In this document: one piece after another, positions 35,903 through 43,049 of the stretch
Position numbering within the stretch: position 1 is the first letter of the stretch
How the letters are laid out: every line of letters begins with the position of its first letter
NCBI RefSeq assembly: GCF_021117345.1
Contig: NZ_CP088261.1
Span: 1,116,001 to 1,180,000, forward strand
Reading direction: 5' to 3'
Length of the DNA: 64,000 nt
Source of the DNA: Microbacterium sp. cx-55
GTDB lineage: Bacteria; Actinomycetota; Actinomycetes; Actinomycetales; Microbacteriaceae
Notes under the pieces: model-generated
The model's input: only the letters and a program-made list of their open reading frames with translations
Databases searched by the model: none
What the model was told of the DNA's origin: nothing
Translations under genes and position numbers: made by a program

Positions 35903-35911
35903 TGCTAGAGT
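35903..35911 (+). promoter_or_regulatory. Extended -10 promoter of the infC operon
   Basis: TGCTAGAGT: a TAGAGT -10 preceded by TG at the extended position. The predicted leader to the infC start is about 215 nt. Confidence 0.6.
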
Positions 35912-35959
35912 GGGCGAGCACCGGAGCGTCTGCTCCGATCGAAAGAGGATCACATCCCA

Positions 35960-36030
35960 CCCGCGCTTGCCGTTCCAGGCTACCGGGTCATCGCACTCCA
36001 CCTCCTCATCGGAGGTTGCCTGGGTGCGGG
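35960..36030 (+). promoter_or_regulatory. Structured infC leader (possible L20-type autoregulatory RNA)
   Basis: Nested stems pair 35960-35964 with 36026-36030, 35975-35980 (ccaggc) with 36018-36023 (gcctgg), and 36000-36005 (acctcc) with 36011-36016 (ggaggt). infC-rpmI-rplT operons are classically repressed by L20 binding such leaders in other bacteria. Whether this RNA does so is an inference. Confidence 0.45.
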
Positions 36031-36131
36031 AAAGCCGGCGTTCGTCGCGTCGTGCCGGGTGGCGTGATCCCCTTCCGCCCGAGGTACGACAACGCATCTC
36101 GGTGGCACCCGTCACGTCAGAGGAGTTACGC

Positions 36132-36758
36132 ATCAGCGATCCCCGCACCAACGACCGCATCCGCGTCCCCGAGGTTCGCCTTGTCGGACCCGCGGGTGAG
36201 CAGGTCGGCGTCGTCCGCATCGAGGTGGCACTGCGCCTGGCCCAGGAGGCCGACCTCGATCTCGTCGAGGTAGCCCCGAACTCGAAGCCGCCCGTGGTCA
36301 AGATCATGGATTACGGCAAGTTCAAGTACGAGGCTGCGCAGAAGGCCAAGGAAGCGCGGCGCAATCAGGCGAACACCGTCCTCAAGGAGGTTCGGTTCCG
36401 TCTGAAGATCGAGGCTCACGACTACACCACCAAGCTCAAGCGTGCCGAAGGCTTCCTGCAGGCCGGCGACAAGGTGAAAGCCATGATCCTGTTCCGTGGC
36501 CGCGAGCAGTCGCGTCCCGAACAGGGTGTGCGCCTCCTCCGAAAGTTCGCGGAGGATGTCGCAGAACTCGGAACCGTCGAATCGAATCCCACGATCGACG
36601 GCCGCAACATGGTCATGGTGGTCGCCCCGCACAAGAACAAGTCCGAGGCGAAGGCCGAGCAGAACGCGCAGCGCACGGCGAACAAGGAAGCCGCTCGTCA
36701 GGCCCGTGCCGGAGACGACGAGTCGGCCGACGAAGCGCCCGCCCCCACAGCCGAATAG
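36132..36758 (+). CDS. infC: Translation initiation factor IF-3, probable AUC start
   Basis: 208 residues; prevents premature subunit joining and proofreads initiator tRNA and start codons. [22 protein letters not shown] begins the N domain, [21 protein letters not shown] is the linker, and [18 protein letters not shown] the C domain. No ATG/GTG/TTG stands at the homologous start. ATC at 36132 does, with GAGGAG (36120-36125) 6 nt before it. IF3 of other bacteria starts at AUU or AUC for autoregulation, so this fits. An in-frame GTG at 36102 is possible but has no ribosome-binding site. The last 40 residues are an Ala/Glu-rich tail. Confidence 0.93.
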   Translation: MSDPRTNDRIRVPEVRLVGPAGEQVGVVRIEVALRLAQEADLDLVEVAPNSKPPVVKIMDYGKFKYEAAQKAKEARRNQANTVLKEVRFRLKIEAHDYTTKLKRAEGFLQAGDKVKAMILFRGREQSRPEQGVRLLRKFAEDVAELGTVESNPTIDGRNMVMVVAPHKNKSEAKAEQNAQRTANKEAARQARAGDDESADEAPAPTAE

Positions 36759-36806
36759 GCTCCCCAGCCTCCCGCTCCGGCGGGATGAACCACGAAGGAA
36801 GAGAAC

Positions 36807-37001
36807 ATGCCGAAGCAGAAGACCCACTCGGGTGCCAAGAAGCGCTTCAAGCTGACCGGAAGCGGCAAGCTCATGAAGCAGCAGGCCGGAATGCGCCACA
36901 ACCTCGAGGGCAAGTCGAGCCGGCGCACCCGTCGTCTGAACCAGGAGCAGGTCCTGGCCAAGGGCGACGCGAAGACCGCCAAGAAGCTCCTCGGTCTCTG
37001 A
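36807..37001 (+). CDS. rpmI: 50S ribosomal protein L35
   Basis: 64 residues, full length. [21 protein letters not shown] is the canonical L35 start and [14 protein letters not shown] the conserved end. The ribosome-binding site is GAAGGAAGAG. Middle gene of infC-rpmI-rplT. Confidence 0.98.
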   Translation: MPKQKTHSGAKKRFKLTGSGKLMKQQAGMRHNLEGKSSRRTRRLNQEQVLAKGDAKTAKKLLGL

Positions 37002-37028
37002 GCCGACGCACGTTAGGTAGGAAGAGAA

Positions 37029-37415
37029 ATGGCTAGAGTCAAGCGGGCGGTAAACGCCCAGAAGAAGCGTCGCGTCATCCTCGAGCGCGCATCCGGTTAC
37101 CGCGGACAGCGTTCGCGTCTGTACCGCAAGGCCAAGGAGCAGGTCACCCACTCCCTGGTCTACGCGTACCGCGACCGCCGCAAGCGCAAGGGCGACTTCC
37201 GTCGCCTGTGGATCCAGCGCATCAACGCCGCGGCGCGTGCGAACGGCATCACGTACAACCGCTTCATCCAGGGCCTCGGCCTCGCGGGTGTGCAGGTCGA
37301 CCGTCGTATGCTCGCCGAGCTCGCGGTCAAGGAGCCGGCCACGTTCGCGTCGCTCGTCGCCACCGCGAAGTCGGCGCTGCCCGCCGATGTCAACGCGGCG
37401 AAGGTCTCGGCGTAA
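37029..37415 (+). CDS. rplT: 50S ribosomal protein L20
   Basis: 128 residues. [25 protein letters not shown] and [20 protein letters not shown] are unmistakable L20 blocks. The ribosome-binding site is AGGAAGAG. In other bacteria L20 also represses this operon through the infC leader. A short C-terminal Ala-rich tail extends beyond the E. coli length. Confidence 0.98.
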   Translation: MARVKRAVNAQKKRRVILERASGYRGQRSRLYRKAKEQVTHSLVYAYRDRRKRKGDFRRLWIQRINAAARANGITYNRFIQGLGLAGVQVDRRMLAELAVKEPATFASLVATAKSALPADVNAAKVSA

Positions 37416-37434
37416 GTCAGAGCACTCGTTCGAT

Positions 37435-37470
37435 GGGGCGTCCTCCTCTGGAGGGCGTCCCTTCGTCGTT
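37435..37470 (+). terminator. Terminator of the infC-rpmI-rplT operon
   Basis: A 12-bp stem (37435-37446 with 37450-37461, two G-T pairs), a 3-nt loop, then a T-rich cttcgtcgttt. Confidence 0.85.
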
Positions 37471-37490
37471 TCCGGGCCGAGTGGCGCCTC

Positions 37491-37496
37491 TAGACT
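37491..37496 (+). promoter_or_regulatory. -10 element of the TrmH-type gene
   Basis: TAGACT, 6 nt before GTG 37503. The earlier in-frame GTG 37497 directly abuts the hexamer and cannot be the start from this promoter. Confidence 0.55.
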
Positions 37497-37502
37497 GTGA
37501 CC

Positions 37503-38306
37503 GTGCTGGAGAACCCCCGATCACCGCGTGTGCGGGCCGTTGCCAAACTCGCCAAGCGCAGCGCGCGGGACGAGACCGGCCTGTTCCTCCTCGAGGGTCC
37601 GCAGGCGGTCCGCGAGGCGATCGCGTATCGGCCCGAGGCCGTCATCGACCTGTTCGCCACCCCGACGGCGCTCGAGCGGCACCCCGACCTCCGGGACGGC
37701 GCCGCATCCGCCGGCATCGAGGTCACCTACTCGACCGAACCCGTCATCGATGCGATGGCCGATACGGTCACGCCGCAGGGCATCATCGCGGTCGCGCGGC
37801 AGTTCCCCACCTCGCTTCGCGACGTGTTGTCGGGCGAGCCGCGCCTCATCGCGATCTGCGAGGAAGTGCGCGACCCCGGCAACCTCGGCAGCATCATCCG
37901 TGCGGCGGATGCGGCCGGCGCTGACGCGGTCGTGCTCACCGGGCGAACCGTCGACCCCTACAACCCGAAGGTCGTGCGCGCGACGACGGGTTCGCTGTTC
38001 CACATCCCGATCTCCCGTGGCGGCGAGCTCGCGGCGGCGGTTTCGGCGATCCGCGGCGCGGGCCTTCGTGTCGTGGCGGCCGACGTCAAGGGACAGGATC
38101 TGCTCACCGCGCGCGCGGCGGGCGACCTCGCGCGCCCCACCGCGTGGCTGTTCGGCAACGAGGCCCGTGGTCTCGAAGACGACGCCCTGGAGCTCGCGGA
38201 CGCCGCGCTGAGGCTCCCGATCTACGGAAGCGCCGAGTCCTTGAACCTCGCGACGGCGGCGAGCGTGTGCCTGTACGAGTCCGCTTTCGCCCAGCGCACG
38301 TCGTGA
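37503..38306 (+). CDS. TrmH/SpoU family RNA 2'-O-methyltransferase
   Basis: 267 residues from GTG 37503, chosen by the leaderless geometry. An N-terminal substrate-binding domain ([25 protein letters not shown]) precedes the knotted SPOUT domain. The motifs are [29 protein letters not shown] (SAM site) and [24 protein letters not shown]. It resembles the 23S rRNA G2251-type enzymes that sit beside rplT/pheST in actinobacteria. Target site uncertain. Confidence 0.9.
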   Translation: MLENPRSPRVRAVAKLAKRSARDETGLFLLEGPQAVREAIAYRPEAVIDLFATPTALERHPDLRDGAASAGIEVTYSTEPVIDAMADTVTPQGIIAVARQFPTSLRDVLSGEPRLIAICEEVRDPGNLGSIIRAADAAGADAVVLTGRTVDPYNPKVVRATTGSLFHIPISRGGELAAAVSAIRGAGLRVVAADVKGQDLLTARAAGDLARPTAWLFGNEARGLEDDALELADAALRLPIYGSAESLNLATAASVCLYESAFAQRTS

Positions 38307-38395
38307 GTGTTTCCGGCGCGTGACAAGCGCCGCGCGAACGTTAGAAGTCGGTAACGCTTCCGTCAAGAGGGCGGGTGAACGTCACGGCACATCCG

Positions 38396-38401
38396 TAACC
38401 T
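38396..38401 (+). promoter_or_regulatory. -10 element of the amino-acid ABC operon
   Basis: TAACCT, 6 nt before ATG 38408. Confidence 0.55.
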
Positions 38402-38407
38402 GGCGAG

Positions 38408-39196
38408 ATGACGCCGACCGAACCCGCGCCGAAGACGTCCAACATCACCGTCCGCCGTGGCGACCCTCTGGTCGTGATGAGCGATGTGCAGAAGCACTAC
38501 GGTGACTTCCAGGCGCTGGCCGACATCGACCTCACGGTCAATCGGGGCGAGGTCGTCGTGGTCATTGGGCCCTCGGGCTCCGGCAAGTCCACGCTGTGCC
38601 GCACGATCAACCGGCTCGAGACGATCACGAGCGGAACGATCGAGATCGACGGCCAGAAGCTGCCGGCCGAGGGAAAGGCACTGGCCGCGCTCCGCGCCGA
38701 CGTCGGCATGGTCTTCCAGTCGTTCAACCTCTTCTCGCACCTGACGATCCTCGAGAACGTCACGCTCGGCCCGATCAAGGTGAAGGGCAAGAAGAAGGCG
38801 GATGCGGACCGCGAGGCCCGCGAGCTCCTCGAGCGGGTGGGCGTCGCTCACCAGGCCGACAAGCTGCCGGCCCAGCTCTCGGGTGGACAGCAGCAGCGCG
38901 TCGCGATCGCCCGTGCACTCGCGATGCAGCCGAAGGTGATGCTGTTCGACGAGCCGACGAGCGCGCTCGACCCCGAGATGATCAACGAGGTCCTCGACGT
39001 CATGGTGGGCCTGGCCCAGGACGGCATGACCATGATCGTCGTGACCCACGAGATGGGCTTCGCCCGCAAGGCCGCCGACCGCGTCGTCTTCATGGCCGAC
39101 GGTCGGATCGTCGAAGAAGCCGCCCCCGAAGCATTCTTCACGGCGGCGAAGAGCGAGCGTGCCCGCGACTTCCTGTCGAAGCTCATTACGCACTGA
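38408..39196 (+). CDS. Glutamate-type amino acid ABC transporter, ATP-binding protein
   Basis: 262 residues, GluA/GlnQ class. Walker [10 protein letters not shown] (54-62), Q-loop [17 protein letters not shown], signature [15 protein letters not shown], Walker [15 protein letters not shown], and switch VVTHEMGF are all intact. The following genes encode the lipoprotein and two permeases, in the order of corynebacterial gluABCD. The polar amino acid importer class is certain; glutamate specificity is inferred from the gene order. Confidence 0.93.
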   Translation: MTPTEPAPKTSNITVRRGDPLVVMSDVQKHYGDFQALADIDLTVNRGEVVVVIGPSGSGKSTLCRTINRLETITSGTIEIDGQKLPAEGKALAALRADVGMVFQSFNLFSHLTILENVTLGPIKVKGKKKADADREARELLERVGVAHQADKLPAQLSGGQQQRVAIARALAMQPKVMLFDEPTSALDPEMINEVLDVMVGLAQDGMTMIVVTHEMGFARKAADRVVFMADGRIVEEAAPEAFFTAAKSERARDFLSKLITH

Positions 39197-39293
39197 CCCC
39201 TACACCCCCGAAATCTCTGCTTCGAGAGAGGAAGCGCTCCGCCGCACCGTCCGCACTGTCGCACCGAAGTCCCACCACAGCAAGGAGAGAATC

Positions 39294-40202
39294 ATGCGCA
39301 TGTCCCGAACGATCGCCGGCCTCGGGCTGGCTGCCGTCGCCGCCCTTACTCTGACCGCCTGCAACAGCGGATCACCGACGGCCGGAGGCGCCGGCGGTGA
39401 CGCGACCGGCGGTACGAGCGACGAGGCGCTCTGGGAAGTCGCCACCGACGTCTCCCTCGAGGGAAGCCCGACCTACGACGCCATGGTCGCTCGCGACGGC
39501 GTCAAGATCGGCGTGAAGAACGACCAGCCCGGGCTCGGCTACGAAGACGCCGTCAGCGGAGAGCGCACCGGCTTCGACGTCGACATCGCCCGGTGGATCG
39601 CCGCGTCCCTCGGATTCGATGAAGACCAGATCGAGTACGTCACGATTCCCTCGGCCAACCGCGAGCAGGCGCTCGTGAACGGCGACATCGACTACTACGT
39701 CGGCACCTACTCGATCACCGACAGCCGCAAGCAGCAGATCGACTTCGCCGGGCCGTACTTCATCACCGGTCAGGGACTCATGGTCGCGGCCGACGACGAC
39801 TCGATCACCGGGCCCGACGACCTCGCCGGCAAGGTGGTCTGCTCGGTGACGGGGTCGACCCCGTTGCAGCGCATCCGCGACGAGTACAGCCCCGGCGACA
39901 CCGTCGAGAACGACACCTACTCGCAGTGCGTCGAGCAGCTCAAGCAGGGCCAGGTGGACGCGATCACGACGGATGAGGCCATCCTCGCCGGATACGTGGC
40001 GCTCGAGCCCGACGCGCTGAAGATCGCGGGGGAGCCGTTCAGCGAAGAGCGTTACGGCGTCGGCCTGCCCAAGGGCGACACGGCGCTGAAGGACCACATC
40101 AACACGCTGCTGACCGATGGCGGCGACGTGTGGACCGCGCTGTTCGACCTCCACCTCGCTCCGGCAGGAATCTCGGGCGAGCAGCCCGCGGTCGACGAGT
40201 GA
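39294..40202 (+). CDS. Glutamate-type ABC transporter substrate-binding lipoprotein
   Basis: 302 residues. The signal peptide ends in the lipobox LTLTAC, so Cys is lipidated and the protein is anchored outside the membrane. A Gly/Ala/Thr linker precedes an SBP_bac_3 domain (KIGVKNDQPGLGYED, GFDVDIARWIA, DYYVGTYSITDSRKQQIDFAGPYF), which binds an alpha-amino acid, probably glutamate. It has a strong AAGGAG ribosome-binding site of its own and is followed by a perfect hairpin that probably raises its level over the permeases. Confidence 0.93.
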   Translation: MRMSRTIAGLGLAAVAALTLTACNSGSPTAGGAGGDATGGTSDEALWEVATDVSLEGSPTYDAMVARDGVKIGVKNDQPGLGYEDAVSGERTGFDVDIARWIAASLGFDEDQIEYVTIPSANREQALVNGDIDYYVGTYSITDSRKQQIDFAGPYFITGQGLMVAADDDSITGPDDLAGKVVCSVTGSTPLQRIRDEYSPGDTVENDTYSQCVEQLKQGQVDAITTDEAILAGYVALEPDALKIAGEPFSEERYGVGLPKGDTALKDHINTLLTDGGDVWTALFDLHLAPAGISGEQPAVDE

Positions 40203-40206
40203 TCCG

Positions 40207-40233
40207 ATGGGGGCGGCCGCCGGCCGCCCCCAT
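40207..40233 (+). terminator. Intra-operon hairpin between binding protein and permeases
   Basis: A perfect 12-bp stem (40207-40218 with 40222-40233) with a 3-nt loop, 4 nt after the binding-protein stop and before the permease GTG at 40260. It acts as a partial terminator or 3' stabiliser. Confidence 0.75.
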
Positions 40234-40259
40234 CCGCAACCCCTGACGGAAGGCAGCAC

Positions 40260-40916
40260 GTGGGCGTCATTTCCGACAACCTCGACATCTGGTGGGACGG
40301 CCTGTTCGGCACGTTGATCCTGTTCCTCGCCGGCGGCATCGTCGCCGTCATGGTCGGCACGGTCGTGGGCGCGATGCGCGTCTCGCCGATTCCGATCGCC
40401 CGGGCGATGGGCACGCTGTACGTGAACACCATCCGGAACACTCCGCTCACGCTCGTGTTCTTCGCGTTCGCCTTCGCGCTGCCGCCGTTGTTCGGGCTGC
40501 GGCTGACATCGCCCGTGCCGCTCGTGCTCGCGATCTGTGCCTTGGGTCTGTACACCGCGACCTACGTCGCCGAGACGATCCGTTCGGGTATCAACACGGT
40601 TCCGGTCGGGCAGGCCGAGGCGGCCCGTGCCCTGGGCCTCACGTTCGGCCAGGTCATGTCGCTCGTCGTGCTGCCCCAAGCCTTCCGTTCGGTCATCCCC
40701 CCGCTCATGAGCGTGCTCATCGCGCTTCTGAAGAACACGACGGTCGCGGCGGGATTCTCGGTCGTGAACCTGGGATCGGTGCGCGCCTACCTCAGTGAGC
40801 GCGGAGAGAACCAGCTCGTCGTCATCCTGTGGGTCGCGGTCGTCTTCGTGGCGCTCGTGCTCCTGCTGTCCTGGCTGCAGCGCAATCTCGAGAACCGTTG
40901 GAGGGTGGCGCGATGA
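40260..40916 (+). CDS. Amino acid ABC transporter permease (GluC-like)
   Basis: 218 residues with about five membrane helices. RNTPLTLVFFAFAFALPP and the EAA loop GQAEAARALGLTFGQVMSLVVLPQAFR identify the HisM/GlnP family. GTG start after an AAGG site. It overlaps the second permease by 4 bp; the pair forms the membrane channel. Confidence 0.93.
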   Translation: MGVISDNLDIWWDGLFGTLILFLAGGIVAVMVGTVVGAMRVSPIPIARAMGTLYVNTIRNTPLTLVFFAFAFALPPLFGLRLTSPVPLVLAICALGLYTATYVAETIRSGINTVPVGQAEAARALGLTFGQVMSLVVLPQAFRSVIPPLMSVLIALLKNTTVAAGFSVVNLGSVRAYLSERGENQLVVILWVAVVFVALVLLLSWLQRNLENRWRVAR

Positions 40917-41923
40917 GCAGTGTGCTGTACGACGTCCCCGGTCCTCGCGCGATCGCGCGCAACCGGGTGCTGGGCGTCCTCACGATCCTCGTCGTGCTGG
41001 CCGTCGTCGGGTTCTTCGTCTGGCGACTCGCCGTCACGGGGCAGTTCACGGCGCAGAAGTGGTCGGCCTTCACCTACACGAACGTGTGGGTGCAGATCGG
41101 CGAGGCCATGCTCAGCACGCTGTCGGCGTTCGTCGTCGCGGCCGTGGGGGCGTTGATCCTCGGCTTCGTGCTGGCGATCGGTCGCCTCTCCGAGCACGCC
41201 TGGGTGCGCTGGCCCTTCACGGCGGTCATCGAGGTGATGCGGGCGATCCCGGTGCTCGTGTTCATGTTCCTGCTCTACTACGGCATGCCGGCCATCGGGG
41301 TGAAGATGGAGCCCTACTGGGCCGTCGTCATCGCGCTGATCGCGTACAACGGGTCGGTGCTGGCCGAGGTCTTCCGCGCCGGCGTCGAATCGCTGCCCCG
41401 AGGCCAGAAAGAGGCCGGCTACGCGCTCGGTCTCCGCAAGAGCGGCGTGATGCGGCTGATCCTGCTGCCGCAGGCCGTGCGAGCGATGATGCCGGTCATC
41501 ATCGCGCAGCTCGTCGTGACGCTGAAGGACACCGCGCTCGGCTACATCATCACGTACGAGGAGTTGCTCTTCTACGCCCGGTACATCGGATCGCAGGCGG
41601 CCCTCGGTTCGCCCATCGTGCCGGCCACGATCATCGTCGCCATCATCTACATCGGGCTCTGCCTCATCCTCTCCTTCGTCGCGACGCGGGTGGAGAAGCG
41701 CCTGCGCCGTTCCGCGAAGGGCGGACCCGTGGCCGGAGCACAGGCGCCCACCCAGAGCGTCACCGACACCGAACTCATCGTCGCTCAGCGCGGCGGCCGG
41801 CCACCGCGGGTGGCCCAGAGCGGTTTCGATCAGACCGGATTCGCGGGCGGCGGTCTCGCCGGCGGGGCAGGTCTCGGCGACGGCGGTGGCGGGGGAGACG
41901 GCGGCAGCGCGAACGCGCGCTGA
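40913..41923 (+). CDS. Amino acid ABC transporter permease (GluD-like)
   Basis: 336 residues. An N-terminal helix and about five channel helices carry the EAA loop RGQKEAGYALGLRKSGVMRLILLPQAVR. The last 70 residues are a soluble, Gly-rich tail (GGGLAGGAGLGDGGGGGDGG) not present in typical permeases but seen in actinobacterial GluD. Translated by coupling to the upstream permease. No terminator hairpin was recognised in the 79 nt before pheS. Confidence 0.92.
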   Translation: MSSVLYDVPGPRAIARNRVLGVLTILVVLAVVGFFVWRLAVTGQFTAQKWSAFTYTNVWVQIGEAMLSTLSAFVVAAVGALILGFVLAIGRLSEHAWVRWPFTAVIEVMRAIPVLVFMFLLYYGMPAIGVKMEPYWAVVIALIAYNGSVLAEVFRAGVESLPRGQKEAGYALGLRKSGVMRLILLPQAVRAMMPVIIAQLVVTLKDTALGYIITYEELLFYARYIGSQAALGSPIVPATIIVAIIYIGLCLILSFVATRVEKRLRRSAKGGPVAGAQAPTQSVTDTELIVAQRGGRPPRVAQSGFDQTGFAGGGLAGGAGLGDGGGGGDGGSANAR

Positions 41924-41988
41924 GGCGGCGGACGCGGGCCGGGCGACCGCATCCGACAGCATCTGACAGCGGACCGTCCGGTGCTCGG

Positions 41989-41994
41989 TAGACT
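41989..41994 (+). promoter_or_regulatory. -10 element of pheST
   Basis: TAGACT, 8 nt before GTG 42003; no leader, hence no T-box or attenuator. Confidence 0.55.
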
Positions 41995-42002
41995 CGACTC
42001 CC

Positions 42003-43049
42003 GTGTCCGATGCACCCGAGAACGAGATCACGCCCGAGGCGGTGAACGCCGCGGTGGAAGCCGCCCTGCAGGCGATCTCCGCCGCCGATAGCTCCGCCGC
42101 GCTGAAGGCGGCCCGCGCGGAACACGCAGCCGAAGGGTCACCGCTCGCGCGGTTGAACTCCCAGCTGCGGCACGTGCCGAACGAGCGCAAAGCGGAGTTC
42201 GGCAAGCTCGTGGGGCAGGCGCGCGGCCGAGTGACGCAGGCGCTGGCCGCACGTGAGGCCGAGATCGTCGCGATCGAGACCGCCGCTCAGCTCGATGCGG
42301 AACGCATCGACATCACGGCCGTCGCCTCCCGCGCCCGGGTGGGCGCACGGCATCCGCTGACGCTCCTGCAGGAGCAGATCGGCGACATCTTCATCGGTAT
42401 GGGCTGGGAGGTCGCGGAAGGCCCCGAGCTCGAGCACGAGTGGTTCAACTTCGATGCGCTGAACTTCGACGTCGACCACCCCGCGCGCCAGATGCAGGAC
42501 ACTTTCTTCGTCGACCCGGTGGCCCGTCACCTCGTGATGCGCACGCACACGAGCCCCGTGCAGATGCGGTCGATGCTCGAGCGAGATCTGCCGATCTACG
42601 TCGTGTGCCCCGGGCGCGTGTACCGCACCGACGAATTCGACGCGACCCACCTGCCGGTCTTCAGCCAGTTCGAGGGACTCGTGGTCGACAAGGGCATCAC
42701 CATGGCGCACCTGAAGGGCACGCTCGACCACATCGCCCGGCAGCTCTTCGGGCCCGAGGCGAAGACCCGCTTCCGCGCGAACTACTTCCCCTTCACCGAA
42801 CCGAGCGCCGAGCTCGACCTGTGGCACCCCACCTTCAAGGGCGGGGCGCGATGGATCGAGTGGGGCGGATGCGGAATGGTCAACCCGAACGTGCTGCGCG
42901 CGGCGGGCATCGACCCGGAGGAGTACTCGGGCTTCGCGTTCGGAATGGGGATCGAGCGGACGCTGATGTTCCGCAGCGACGTGCAGGACATGCGCGACAT
43001 GGCCGAGGGCGATGTGCGCTTCAGCGAGCAGTTCGGGATGGTGGTGTGA
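42003..43049 (+). CDS. pheS: Phenylalanyl-tRNA synthetase alpha subunit
   Basis: 348 residues. An N-terminal coiled coil (about 10-95) binds tRNA. The class II catalytic core has motif 1 (HPLTLLQEQIGDIFIGMGWE), motif 2 (YVVCPGRVYRTDEFDATHLPVFSQFEGL) and motif 3 (GFAFGMGIERTLM). Stop and pheT ATG overlap by 1 nt (TGATG), ensuring equal synthesis of the two subunits. Confidence 0.97.
   Translation: MSDAPENEITPEAVNAAVEAALQAISAADSSAALKAARAEHAAEGSPLARLNSQLRHVPNERKAEFGKLVGQARGRVTQALAAREAEIVAIETAAQLDAERIDITAVASRARVGARHPLTLLQEQIGDIFIGMGWEVAEGPELEHEWFNFDALNFDVDHPARQMQDTFFVDPVARHLVMRTHTSPVQMRSMLERDLPIYVVCPGRVYRTDEFDATHLPVFSQFEGLVVDKGITMAHLKGTLDHIARQLFGPEAKTRFRANYFPFTEPSAELDLWHPTFKGGARWIEWGGCGMVNPNVLRAAGIDPEEYSGFAFGMGIERTLMFRSDVQDMRDMAEGDVRFSEQFGMVV

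Noticed and set aside
41924..42002. T-box or attenuator before pheST
   Set aside because: TAGACT lies 8 nt before the pheS start, leaving no leader RNA; no T-box motif seen.
42440..43048. In-frame extension upstream of pheT
   Set aside because: Runs through pheS in another frame. PheT homology starts exactly at ATG 43049.
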